Source: Parietaria judaica (Eukaryota > Streptophyta > Magnoliopsida > Rosales > Urticaceae). Taken from it: a DNA stretch of 64,000 nt. Shown in pieces: positions 46,012-56,988 of this stretch. A program made the translations under genes and the position numbers. The notes under the pieces were generated by a model that worked only from the letters and a program-made list of their open reading frames with translations, was not told the origin of the DNA and did not search any database. The stretch is taken from assembly GCA_954871525.1 (NCBI GenBank), contig OX940868.1, forward strand, positions 25,229,056 to 25,293,055, in the 5' to 3' direction. How positions within the stretch are numbered: the first letter of the stretch is position 1; the number at the start of each line of letters is the position of its first letter.

Positions 46012-48800
46012 CACTGGTAGTACTGCTTCAGGTGTTCGACGTTCCAGGGACGGGGAATCTCCCTACCCCCATCTCTTCTAGTCGATAAGTTCCGTCTCTG
46101 ACGACCTCGGTAACGCGGTAGGGGCCTTCCCAGGTGGGCCCCAGGACTCCGGCTCCCTGGACTTGCGTGTTCTGCCCCACTTTCCTGAGGACGAGGCTGC
46201 CCTCAAGAAAGCGTCTTGCCTTGACCTTCGAATTGTAGTATCGCTCCACAATTCGCTTTTGGGCTGCTAGGCGGGTATATGCGTCGTTTCTCCTTTCTTC
46301 AAGGAGGTCGAGCTCGGCTCTTAGCGCTTCGGAGTTTCGCTCCGGGTCGTAGAGTTCGACCCGTGGCGATGGTACTGTGATCTCCGCGGGGATGACCGCC
46401 TCGACGCCATACGTCAGAGCGAATGGAGTTTCACCCGTCGCGTTTCTGGCGGTGGTGCGGTACGCCCAGAGCACGGCTGGCATTTCTTCTGCCCATTTCC
46501 CTTTTTTCTCGTCGAGTTTCTTTTTCAGGATTGCCTTGATATCCTTGTTGACTGACTCGACTTGACCGTTGGCTTGTGGGTAGACTGGGGAGGAATAAGT
46601 GTTGCTTATTCCGAGGTCTTGACAGAACGATCGGAGGTCCGAGTTGTTGAACTGTGTAGCGTTGTCAGTGATGATGGATTCGGGGATTCCGTGTCGGCAG
46701 ACTATGTTGCGCCAGATGAAATTCGTGGTGTTTGTCTGAGTGATTTTTGCCATCGGTTCTGCCTCGACCCACTTGGTGAAGTAGTCAATGGCGACTATGG
46801 CGTATTCCACCCCTCCTGGCGCTTTCGGGAGTTTTCCGATCAGGTCGATCCCCCATTTTGCGAAGGGACGGGGGACCATCACGGGGCAGAGTGGGACTGC
46901 CGGCTGTTGCGGGATCTGCGCGAACCTTTGGCATCTGTCACATCTTCGCGCCATTTCGGCGGAGTCTTTCTTGAGAGTGGGCCAGAAGTACCCTTGTTTC
47001 AGGGCCTTCAGAGCCAGAGATCGTCCAGCGTAGTGATTTCCACAAATTCCTTCGTGGATTTCGCGGAGGACTAGGTTGGCGTCTTCTTCTTCGAGGCATT
47101 TCAGGAGAGGTTGCATGAAACCTCGTTTGTAGAGTTCTCCGTTGTGCAACACATATCTCGTTGCTCGGAGCTTGAGTTGTCTGGCTTCTTTGCGATCGGC
47201 CGGGAGAGTACCGTGTTTCAGGTACTCTTTTACCGGGGTGGTCCAGCTTTCGCCGGGCTCGCTTGCCAGGGAGAGGATTTCTTTGTCAGTGGTTGGGGCT
47301 GTTTCTTTCTCGAGCCCCTTCGTCACTTCAATCTTGGTTGCGACATCGGGAGATTCGGGCCTCTTTATCGAAGGCTGGCGGAGGGCTTCGACCGGGACCT
47401 TTTTCAGTCCTTCGTCGCCTGCTCCGGAAGCGGCCCTTGCCAGGGCGTCAGCTTCCGAGTTTTCGTCTCGTGGAATCTGCGTGATTTCGTACCAGGATAG
47501 TGGCTCTAGGCTTCGTTTCGTTTCTGCCAGGTATGCCACCATGTGGGCCTCCTTTGCCTGGTATTCGCCTTCGACTTGCTTTACTATCAGCTGGGAGTCG
47601 CAGTGGATTCGCAGGTTCTTCACCTGGAGTTTGTGTGGGATCTGCAGTCCGGCTAGCAGTGCTTCGTATTCAGCCTCGTTGTTTGAAGCCTTGAACTCGA
47701 AGCGGAGGGCGTAACAGAGTTTTTCACCGTCGGGGTTGGTGAGGACCACCCCGGCCCCGGACCCGTGCATGTTTGAGGCGCCGTCGACGTGGAGGTTCCA
47801 GGTCGGGCCGTCGGGAGTACTTTTTCTCTTTGGTGGCTTGGGCGCTTCGTTCACTGCTTCCTTGGTTTCGACCTCGGCGTCGTATGTGAACTCTGCGATG
47901 AAATCTGCCACGGCTTGGCCTTTGATGGCCACCCTTGTCTGGTACTCGACGCCGTATTCTCCTAGCTCTTGCGACCAGATAGCCATTCGTGAGGAGGTTC
48001 CTTTGAGCAGTGCCTTTCGGACTGGGTGTTCTGTCCTTACGACTATCTGGTGAGCCTGGAAATATGGGCGGAGTTTCTTCGCGGCGGTAACCAGGGCTAG
48101 CGCTAGTTTCTCGATTTGCATGTAACGCGTTTCAGCGTCAAGGAGGGCCTTGCTGACGTAATAGATCGGCAGTTGCCTCTTGTCTTCTTCTCGGACCAGC
48201 ACAGCGCTTACTGCTCGAGTTGACACCGAGAGGTAGAGGTAGAGTGATTCCTCTTCCTTAGGCTTTGACAGTAAGGGTGGTGATCCGAGGTAAGCTTTCA
48301 GCTCCTGGAAGGCTGCTTCGCACTTCTCGTTCCAGACAAAGTTCTTTCCACCCTTCAGGGCTTGAAAGAAAGGCTGGCATCGATCCGTGGCTTTTGAGAC
48401 GAACCTTCCTAGAGCGTTGATTCTTCCGTTCAGGCTTTGCACCTCTTTGATCCGTTGCGGGCTTCTCATCTCGAGGAGGGCCTTGATCTTTTCAGGGTTA
48501 GCCTCAATACCTCGTCTGTTGACGATGTATCCCAGAAATTTCCCGGACTCGACTCCGAAGGCGCACTTGGCTGGATTTAGCTTCATCTGATACTTTCTCA
48601 GTAACAGGAATGTCTCTCGCAGGTTGTTGACGTGGTCTTCTTCTCGAAGACTTTTTACGATCATGTCATCCACGTATACCTCCATAGTCTTCCCGATTAG
48701 TGGGGCGAAAATCTTGTTGACCAGGCGTTGGTACGTGGCTCCGGCGTTCTTGAGTCCGAATGGCATGACTTTGTAGCAATAAAGTCCCCGAGGGACCTGG
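46012..48800 (-). pseudogene. Truncated pol of the Tat element (partial RT, two RNase H, integrase)
   Basis: About 930 codons on the minus strand. It opens inside RT at RGLYCYKVMPFGLKNAGATY, then YVDD and the RT thumb. A gypsy-type RNase H follows (VSAVLVREEDKRQLPIYYVS), then the additional plant-type RNase H of Tat elements (HVDGASNMHGSGAGVVL, SNNEAEYEALLAGL, DENSEADALARAA). Integrase has its zinc motif (H..H..CDRCQ) and DDE core (IDLIGKLP, ITDNATQF, NGQVESVNK). Protease and the RT fingers/palm N-terminus are absent; the break joins gag sequence at about 48797-48801. A frameshift in the G run near 46058-46068 replaces the usual integrase tail; the expected tail is readable in the next frame to a stop at 46012. 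Confidence 0.93.
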
Positions 48801-50640
48801 CGTATCGCTTTCGTTGATTGCACGAATCTCCGGTCTCAGGTCCGCCCATGATGGTTGATATGACGTGGAACTGGGAAGGCCTGCCCTCTTCTGGCGCTTT
48901 TTCAGCGCGAGACTGAATGGGGCTGTCTTCATGTTGGGGTCTGGTGTCTTGCCGACTCTGGTCACGGGCGTTCCCGTTTCCTGAGATTAGCTTTTTGACG
49001 AACTCCTTGAGTTGTCCGTCTTGAATCAGTTGCTCGATCTGCCTTTTCAGCTGATAGCATTCTGATGTCGTATGGCCGTGATCCTGGTGGTATTCACAGT
49101 ATCGGCTCGTGTCTTTCTTGGCATTTTTCTTGAGTGGCGGCGGTCTCCCGAATTTATCTCCATGGAGGCTGAAGATCGTCGCGGGTGAGGCCGTCAGAGG
49201 AGTGAAGTTTGCGTCTTTCCGGAATTTATCCGTCCGTTTATGCAACGGTGGTCTGTTTCCGGAGTTGGGTTGTGGGTGCTGCTTTTTACTCTGCGGTATG
49301 CCGCTACCACCTTTTCGGTTGTCGCGACTCTGATCGTCAGAGTTGAACTGGTTTCTTCCGCCGAAGTATTCGTCGACAGCAATGTCTTTGGCCGCCCTTG
49401 CCATCAATTCGGCCATTGATGCTGGCCTATCCTTGACAAGGGAGCGCGAGAAATCGCATAGCGGCAGGCCGTCGATTACTGCGGTAATGGCGTCGTCGTC
49501 GGTGTAACTGGCGACTTTGTTTGATTCTTCGACGAACCTTTTCAGGTACGTCTGCAATGTCTCGTCCCTGCGCTGCTTGAGAGTCCACAGGTAGGACTTC
49601 GGCTTGCGCTGCGAGATTGAGCTGGCGAAACGCGAAGTGAATCGCTCTGCGAGTTCGTCGAAGGACCCGATAGACCCTTTCGGAAGGCGCTGGTACCATT
49701 CGAAGGCAGGGCCCGCAAGAGTGAGGCAGAAAGCCTGACACATTGTGGCGGGTGAGCACTTCTTCACTCGCATGTTGAACTGGTATTGTACCAGGTGATA
49801 CGTTGGGTCGGTAGAGCCGTCGTAGACGAGGTTCAGCGGGAACCTAAGATCTCCGTCGAGGTCTCTGGCGAGCAGGTGATCCGCCAGAGGGGATATGTTT
49901 CCCTCGGCTAAGCTCCGTGTCACGGGGTTAGTGCTTTGGGCCGCTGTGAGCCTCTGCATTTCTTGTTCGAGGGTCTGGAGCTTGCTCTTGAGGTCCTCGT
50001 ATGGCGGAGTTACCGCCTGAGTGCCTATTGCGCGGATGACATATTCTCCCCCCTGGTGTCGGGGGCGCCGAGAGTTGTCGGATCTCCTTGAGCTGCCGTC
50101 ACTACCCGATTCCTCGGGCTCGTGAGATCTTTCCCTTTTTCGGCTCTTTCGATGGTCTCTTTGTTGTCCGGCGTGGTCTAGGCGGTGCCGGAGGTCCTCC
50201 TCGTCGTTTGGGGCATGTCTCTGTTGCCGACGTTCCCTTCGTCGACTTCTCGCATTGTTGGCGGCACCTTCGTACCCCCCGAGCCGATCAAAGGCTGATC
50301 GCCGGGTGGTTTGTGATTGTGCTGGCCCCTGAGAGTTTTCAGGAACGGGGCGTTCTTCGTTCTTCTCTTTCTGGGTGAGTTCGAGGGCTTCTTCAGGGCT
50401 CTCCTCCTCTCCTTCGTTGGCGTGCTTGCCTTCGAAGTGTTTGGAGATGAGTCCCGTCAGCCGAAAAAGGCTTTCTTCGACTCGGACCAACCTTTCCTCG
50501 TTGTGAGCTGACTCACGACGGGCGCTTGTCTCCGGCAGGATACGGATCTGCTTTCGACGAGCTTGGGTTTTGGCTCGAGTGTTTAGGGCGATGCTCTCTG
50601 TGGGGTGAGAGGGCGTGCCCTCCGTTGATTGGGATGGCAT
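48797..50640 (-). CDS. gag of the Tat element, C-terminus altered by the pol deletion
   Basis: Capsid-like polyprotein; the open frame on the minus strand runs from ATG at 50640 to 48697, 647 aa, but the last ~35 codons are out-of-frame RT sequence past the deletion point. Residues about 60-220 are charged and rich in Arg/Glu. The retrotransposon gag domain (about 265-420) includes AFCLTLAGPAFEWYQRLPKGSI and FDELAERFTSRF. A Cys/His knuckle follows near 535 (CEYHQDHGHTTSEC). It ends at the HVISTIMGGP motif that precedes protease in this lineage. The start suits the PBS spacing of about 70 bases. Confidence 0.92.
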
Positions 50641-50708
50641 TCTCTGATTTGTGGGATCAGAGCGTCGTTCTGCTGGTGGGGATGTTCAGAGGACTGACTT
50701 CGTGGACC

Positions 50709-50728
50709 CCCTCCTTCTAGCGCCAAAA
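50709..50728 (-). other. Primer binding site of the Tat element
   Basis: On the minus strand TTTTGGCGCTAGAAGGAGGG starts at the inner edge of the 5' LTR; TGGCGC fits the 3' end of a tRNA ending GCGCCA. The tRNA was not identified. Confidence 0.8.
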
Positions 50729-52441
50729 TGTTGATGCCGTTTTTTGGATCAAACACTGTTGAGGCCCAAGTTGTGGATTTGGGCCTGGCCCAATGTCGTT
50801 TTGCTGACGTGGCGGGCTTTTGTGGACTTCTGCGTGGGCCTTGGTTGGCCTTTGTTACGGGGATGACAGATTTGCTGTTTGTAGTGGCTTTTTGCTGTCA
50901 ATGATAGTCCTCTCTGACCCCCGTTGACTTTGGGATGATTGTCGTTCCGACGTCAGAGTGAGTTTTTAATTGGCCGATTCGGGGACTCTGAGTGGGTGTC
51001 TCTGGACTTTTCTTGGATCGAAGGTCTCGTGGCCGTTCAGGGTCCGAGGCGATCGGGGTGGCTCGCTACCTGTTACCGCTGAATCTGGAGATGGCCAGGC
51101 CGGGTTTTACACAGGACCTGTTACCGCATAGCCTGGAATTGACCAGGCTGGGTTTTGTACAGGACCTGTTACCGCTCAGCCTGGGGATGTCCAGACCGGG
51201 TTTTGTACAGGTTCGGAGCCTACGCGGATCGGGGGTACCAGTGAACAGGGAAGTGCATTCGTCCAATATGTAGGTCCAGAGATCCCCCTCAGGGTGATCC
51301 CTCGGTCGTCCGGATCTTAGAGGGAATTTTCTCAGACCTGACCCTACGACCTGAATAGTGGGCCTCTGTCACTTGTCCCCAGACTATCCCAACAGCCGTA
51401 TGATAGGCTGGAGATAGGCTGGGCACAATGTGGAACGAGGCCTATCAGGCGGGTCGGGGCCTTATGAAAATTCCTCCAGGGCTTCCGCTTTTATAAACTA
51501 TCTCACTTCTCTGAGCCTGAAACAGGTAACACCCGTGGTCAGGGGAAACAGGGGGGGGGGTACCCCCTGATTCACCTCCGACGCTCAACATTAGTATAAT
51601 ATTTGAGGGGAGGCGAGTATATCGGGGGTAGAGAGAGAGAGAGAACTCGAGTCGAGAAGGTTCGAATGAGTTACCGTTTCAACTGAACTGAGCTTCTATT
51701 TATAGTAGGGTCCAGGGGCCCGATCGCAGTAAAATATTGTCCAGGGGGGGTCCCGGACAGTTTTATAATTGCATTTCGGTCCCTGGAAAAGATGGTCCGA
51801 TCCCGGCCGTCCGCGCGAGATCGGACGGCCTGCGAGCCCCCGAGGGGGGCCCGCTTTGTGCGAGATCAAAGGGCAGGGTTAATCCCTGCCCTACACGTGG
51901 CCGCGGGGGGCCGCCCCAGCAAGTGGGCAGGCGCTGCTTCCCGCGCGCCTTCATCAGGCCCATCGGGGCCCTTCGTGCATTGGCACGGGGACCGAGGCCC
52001 GCACAGCGGGCGAGATCACGCCATTTGGCGTGATCGTGAGTGTGTGCCCCCAAGTGGGGGGCTGAGTGAGACACCGAGTGGGGCCCGCGGGCTGGTGGCG
52101 GCGCAGGGTGCCGCCACGTGTCGTGGCCCTGACAGCCGCCGCCCCTGTGGGTCCCGCGGGTGTTTCCTCGGCCGTTTTTTGCTTCCGAGCGCGTCCCGTG
52201 TCCGTTTTTCCCAAATTTTATGTCGTTTTTGGGGTTTTTCATATTTTTACGAACACCGGGACACTTTGTTTTTCGAAAACGGGCCTCCGGAGGGAGTTTT
52301 GGGTTTTGAAATTGATTTAATTAATTCATAATCTTAATTAAAAGATTATTCGAAATAACTAATTAATAAACGGAATTTATTGAGATAATTTCCGTTTAAT
52401 TAATTTGTTTATAAAAATCAATCCCGTTTTTACCCGTAACA
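50729..52441 (-). repeat. 5' LTR of the Tat element
   Basis: 1713 bp. The minus-strand TATA box (complement of CTATTTATA, 51696-51704) would drive gag-pol. The 48-bp triplication is at 51069-51213. Confidence 0.96.
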
Positions 52442-52446
52442 TGACC

Positions 52447-54890
52447 ACACAAAAACAAAAACAAAAATTATGTCGACGCACTTAGAACAAGATTGAGTAT
52501 TTATATGCATAACATAATATCCTTATTTCGTACTTGCTAAGAAATTTTTTATAAATAATTAATAGATAGAATATTCAACTAAGTTTACAATGTGGGGAGT
52601 TACTGCACTATTGCTTTATTTTTGAAATGAAACATCAGGATACTTGATAATGTATCAAAGCTCATTGAGGGCACACAAAAAGCGCTAAAAAACCATGTGT
52701 CCCGGTAAAAAAAAAAGAGTGAATTAAGATTAACCACCACTTTGAGGGGCTTGCTAAAATTCTAATTACATGTAAAAAGTTTACGACAGTTAAATTGAAT
52801 TAGCAATAAAACCTTCCACGTGCTGAACCCGGGCCAAACTTGGGGGGCTAAAGTGTGAAAGTTCCCTCCTCTGCCGCACACATGTAATTCCCAGGCTTCT
52901 CAGGTGCTCTGATTGACGAGACGAACTCGCCGATCCGATGTTCGCTCTAGCCTATCTCCGATGTTTTATGAAACGCGCGGTGATCCAAGCAAATGCTCGT
53001 AGAATCGAAATTGTCGTCCTCCCTTCCTTAGCTTTTGTAGTGTGAGAAACTATGTCTCTAGCAAAACTTTTTAGGGTTTCAGAATGATCTCAAACATTTC
53101 TTCTGTGAAGATGAACAAACGTGAGCTTAAATTTATAAGGAGGTGGTCCTCCATTGCCCACTTCAACGCTTAATATTGTTCGAGTATTTGTGGTGTCGAT
53201 AATGCTAGAGAGTTTAGGCGTGTTTCGTGGTATTTTTAGGGATTTGTTCGATAGTTCATAGTTTAAGAGCATTTGTTTGACTTAGAAAAGCTTACCAATG
53301 GGGTGAATGAGCATTGTATTTATAGATTAGAACTTGCGCGGCTCTGGGCGCGTGCTGTATGTTATTGAGAATATGCTGGCGTGATGCTGGAAGCGCGCTA
53401 ATGTGCTACTAGGAGCACGATTGTGCGCTTCTGGAGGCACGAGCATGTTCTACCAGGAGAGTGCGCGTCAGCACTCCCCAAAATGTGTGTGTGCGCACTT
53501 CCGGAAGCGCATTAACATGCTCCAATATCCATTTTACGTGCCTTTGGAAAAAGCCTTTGTGCATCCTTCCGGAAACACGTCTTTATGATTTTGAAAGTAT
53601 AATTAGTGGGTTTCCGGTTGTACTATCGGGTCTCCCGTGGTTAATCCTTTTTTTACTTCTCTAGTACGGATTTTCTCATGATGCTTCAATTGAGTTTTGG
53701 ACCTTCCTTTTATATTCGGGCTGAGGTCGGATTAACTTTTCCGGTGGATTCATGGTGTTGACTTTAGTTATCTCGTCTAGTTATGGTCTAAGCATCAAAC
53801 TTTGGTTGACTTTATCGGAGAAGTGTTGATTTTTGGACTGTGTCCGAGTTTTGAATTTTCCTGGAAAGATCAGAGCTTGACCATTTGGACCGGACACAGT
53901 TTGACTACCCCCTTGGCGTATCATAGTCAGCTTCCTTGATTGGGCCTCGGACCGTCCTTGGGCCAGACCCTTTTTCCTCTAGCAGATTTCATCTTGATTT
54001 AGGCTTTCGGGCTTTGGGTTTTTAGTTTTAGTTGGGCAGTCGGTACACCGGACCTTAAACATCAGGCATAAACCACATTGCTCATTAGGTGCATCACGTG
54101 CCGGATTAACCCTTAATAGCTCTGTCCATGACAAACATAATAACCCGACATGCAAAGTTTAAAGATATTACCGTCAACTACTCTTTAGTCTTTTCTATTA
54201 TGGTACTAATATTAAAAAAAAAAACACTCTTTTTAATTCCGAAGTTCAAATATAGCATCATTGTATTGCAACTTAGAAACATTAGCAAATCGAATTTGTT
54301 AATGGAGAAATTGAGTCATAGAAAGCAAGTTGGGCCTAGAGTTGAAAGTGGCAGTCTCGGCCCAAGCTCGTTATAGCTGGTCCAAAGAGGGAGAAGATCT
54401 TAATATATGATACATTATGGTCAATATTAATGGTAAAACGACGACTAGTCCATTTGATCAAAATGGCAAGCTAACTTCATGTCGTTCTAATTGTATGCAC
54501 ACAAATATCACAATGGTAAAAAAGGACAAGTCAATCTCAAATGTGTTCCTATATTTCAGTAGGTAAGTTGTTTTCAAAATTATCTATCTAAAAAATATGT
54601 TTGATTATTTTACTTAAAAAGTAATTTAGAATCATGTTTTCCCCTCTGAAATTTGAATATGTTGATAATTTTTAATAATCATGTTTTTCCTTTAAATTTG
54701 AGTATATTGACAAATTTAGAATCATGTTTTCTCTTTGTAAATATATTGATAATTTTTAAATAGTAAATGAACAAAAAGCTGATATTGTGTCAAACTTTTT
54801 ATAAAACTACAAATTTTGTATATTTTTTATTCTCACAAATGAACATTTCTTAAAAGATTTGATACAAAATAGATATTTTTTATTTTTTTC
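52447..54890. other. Intergenic DNA with degenerate repeats
   Basis: No gene is recognised. At 53370-53580 an irregular minisatellite repeats GCGC..CTGGAGGCAC-type phrases with a spacing near 24 bp. Around 53690-54060 the composition is more GC-rich and may be the remains of an old LTR element; ends were not found. Confidence 0.35.
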
Positions 54891-54894
54891 ATAT

Positions 54895-56595
54895 TTTTTT
54901 GGGTAAATGAGCCAAATGCACATTTGTGACTCAAGGTTTCGAAAAAATGCCCATTTCTATTTATGGTAATCCAAACCACCCATTAATTAAAATATGGACC
55001 AATATACCCTTCGAATTAATTAATATTTAGCATTTAAATTATGTTTAAAATTAATTAATAATTCGAATTAATTAATAAAATAAAAATATTGTTTTCCTTA
55101 AATGTAGCTAAATAGAATAACTAATTAATCTTAATCATTCCTTAATTATTTTTTATTGTTTTCTCCCTATTATTCAACATGCTAACGAATATCAAACTGT
55201 ATATATATACCAATATCAAACTGTAAATTTATTTACCAATTAATATCAAATTGTATATATATAAACCAACATGTTAACGAATTGTATATATTAACACGAA
55301 TTTAGTATATGTATATACCAATATAAAAATGTAAATGTAATTACCAAAATTGTATGTATATATCAATATTTAGTACGGGAACATTTTGTACAAATTGTAA
55401 GTATCAATATGAATTTAGTATATGTATATACCATTATCAAACTGTAAATTTAATCACCAAAAATTTATATCTATATGCCAAATCTTAATACGGGGAACTG
55501 CTTGTGTGAGCCGTAAATATGAACATGGATTTGGTATATGCATATACAAATATCAAACTGTAAATATATTTACGAAAATATATACCAAAATGGTGTAAAT
55601 CCATTTACCCCTCCAACCAATACTACCACTCAGAAGGTTTTGTAAAACGAATTACAAAAATTACTCCGTTTTTTATCCAGCGATTGAGAGACGGCGACTG
55701 CACGATTTTGGGCGAATAAATTTTTGAAAATATATACCAAAATCGTGTAAATCCATTTACAACATCAAAATATATAGAACATTTGTGTAAATCCATTTAC
55801 AGAACATCGGTGTAATTCCATTTACAGAAAACATTGACACTCAAAGAGAAATTATCAACATCAAAATATTGTAAATATTTACAAAATTCAATTTCTAAGA
55901 CTTATGATTACCATTGGAAAGATAGGCGAAATGGACACTTCGGGATCGCGAAGGTCGCGAGCACCCAGATCCAAGACTAAACACTGCTGCTCGCCACGAT
56001 CGGAGTCGCCGGTCCGAAAAGGACACTCGGGATCGCAAAGCTCGCGAGCACCCACATCCAAGACGAAACACCGCTGCTCGCCAAGATCGGAGTCGCCGGT
56101 CCACCTCGCTCCACATCGGGCGCCCCGCCGCCGTTCGCCTCCTCTCCATTGCGATCCGCGCTTCCTGCATGTGAGGAAGCTTCCCGGTCGGAGTAGCTTG
56201 CGCAGGCTCGCCTCCGTCCGCCGTTAACAGGAGAAAGCCCAAGAGAGAATGAGAGAGATAAAGAAATCAGAGTGATCTTCGAAGGTTTAGGGAGATAGGG
56301 TGAGAGGAAGATATCACAGTGGTCTTCGAAGGATGAAACGAGAGAGGGTGAGAGATATAAATGAGAGATATAAAATTTTTATTTTTATTTTGGTCAAAGT
56401 AACATACTAATTTGAAATGTGATAAACATGGTAATAAATCAACCATAATTTCAGGGAAATGAAATTCGAAATTATTTTAAATGAAAATAAAAATTATAAT
56501 TAAGAACAAGGTTATTATGGTCCAAAATTAATATGAAATGGGCATAAATGAATTAATTTAAAGTATGGACATTTCCCTCAAACCTTATGTAATTT
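54895..56595. mobile_element. Probable non-autonomous DNA transposon with GC-rich cargo
   Basis: The left 110 bases (ATGCCCATTT, ATTAATT, TGGACCAATATACCCTT) and the complement of the right 110 bases (ATGCCCATTTCA, ATTAATTT, TGGACCATAATAACCTT) form an imperfect inverted repeat. Inside are repeats of ACCAATATCAAACTGTAAAT (55200-55570) and the near-palindrome GTAAATCCATTTAC (about 55582, 55746, 55790 and a variant at 55812). The core at 55930-56240 is GC-rich and contains a roughly 100-bp direct duplication (GGATCGCGAAGGTCGCGAGC type). No transposase and no clear target duplication. Confidence 0.45.
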
Positions 56596-56988
56596 TTGGA
56601 AATTTAATGAGTTTTTCTTTTTTTTTTTTACCTCAATATACCGAGAGTTTTCAGTACTATTCATTCACTAAACAGAAACGAAAAAAATCCGGTCTCGACC
56701 TTCAGTAGAGCCTCGCCGTACCGCCAAATGACTATACAACCCTCGGTCAAACTCCATTGCCGGCAGAGGTCGCAGGGGCATAATTGCCATTCTCGTCTGC
56801 CATTCTCGCTGCACTACAAAGCTACAATTCCCTTTTCCCTCCCCCATTTTTAAACCCTCTCTCTCTCTGTCCGAGAGAAACCCAAAAAGGAAAGCCAAGA
56901 GACAGCGAAGCGATCCAACGGAGTCGGAGACTCGTCGAGGTCAAGGTCAAGGTCAAGGCCGAGGTCCGACGGAGGAGGCAAGGGCACG
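56596..56988 (+). promoter_or_regulatory. Proximal promoter and leader of GBPL3
   Basis: No clear TATA box; TTTTTAAA at about 56849 is the best candidate. A CT-rich tract follows, and the leader has a short GGTCAA repeat at 56939-56966. Confidence 0.4.

Larger units (their letters stand above)
38967..52441 (-). mobile_element. Tat-lineage Ty3/gypsy LTR retrotransposon (13.5 kb)
   Basis: LTRs of 1708 bp (38967-40674) and 1713 bp (50729-52441) run TGTTGATG...GTAACA and are flanked by TGACC on both sides (38962-38966, 52442-52446). Minus-strand order is 5' LTR, PBS, gag, truncated pol, second PPT, 162-bp array, antisense gene, PPT, 3' LTR. Two RNase H domains, large size, array and antisense ORF place it in the Tat/Ogre group. 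By eye the LTRs differ by about nine substitutions and three short length changes, near 0.5%, so insertion was recent. Protease and the N-terminal half of RT are missing, so it cannot be autonomous. Confidence 0.97.

Noticed and set aside
46377..47714. Several plus-strand frames of 60-190 codons
   Set aside because: They are shadows of RNase H and integrase coding sequence on the minus strand.
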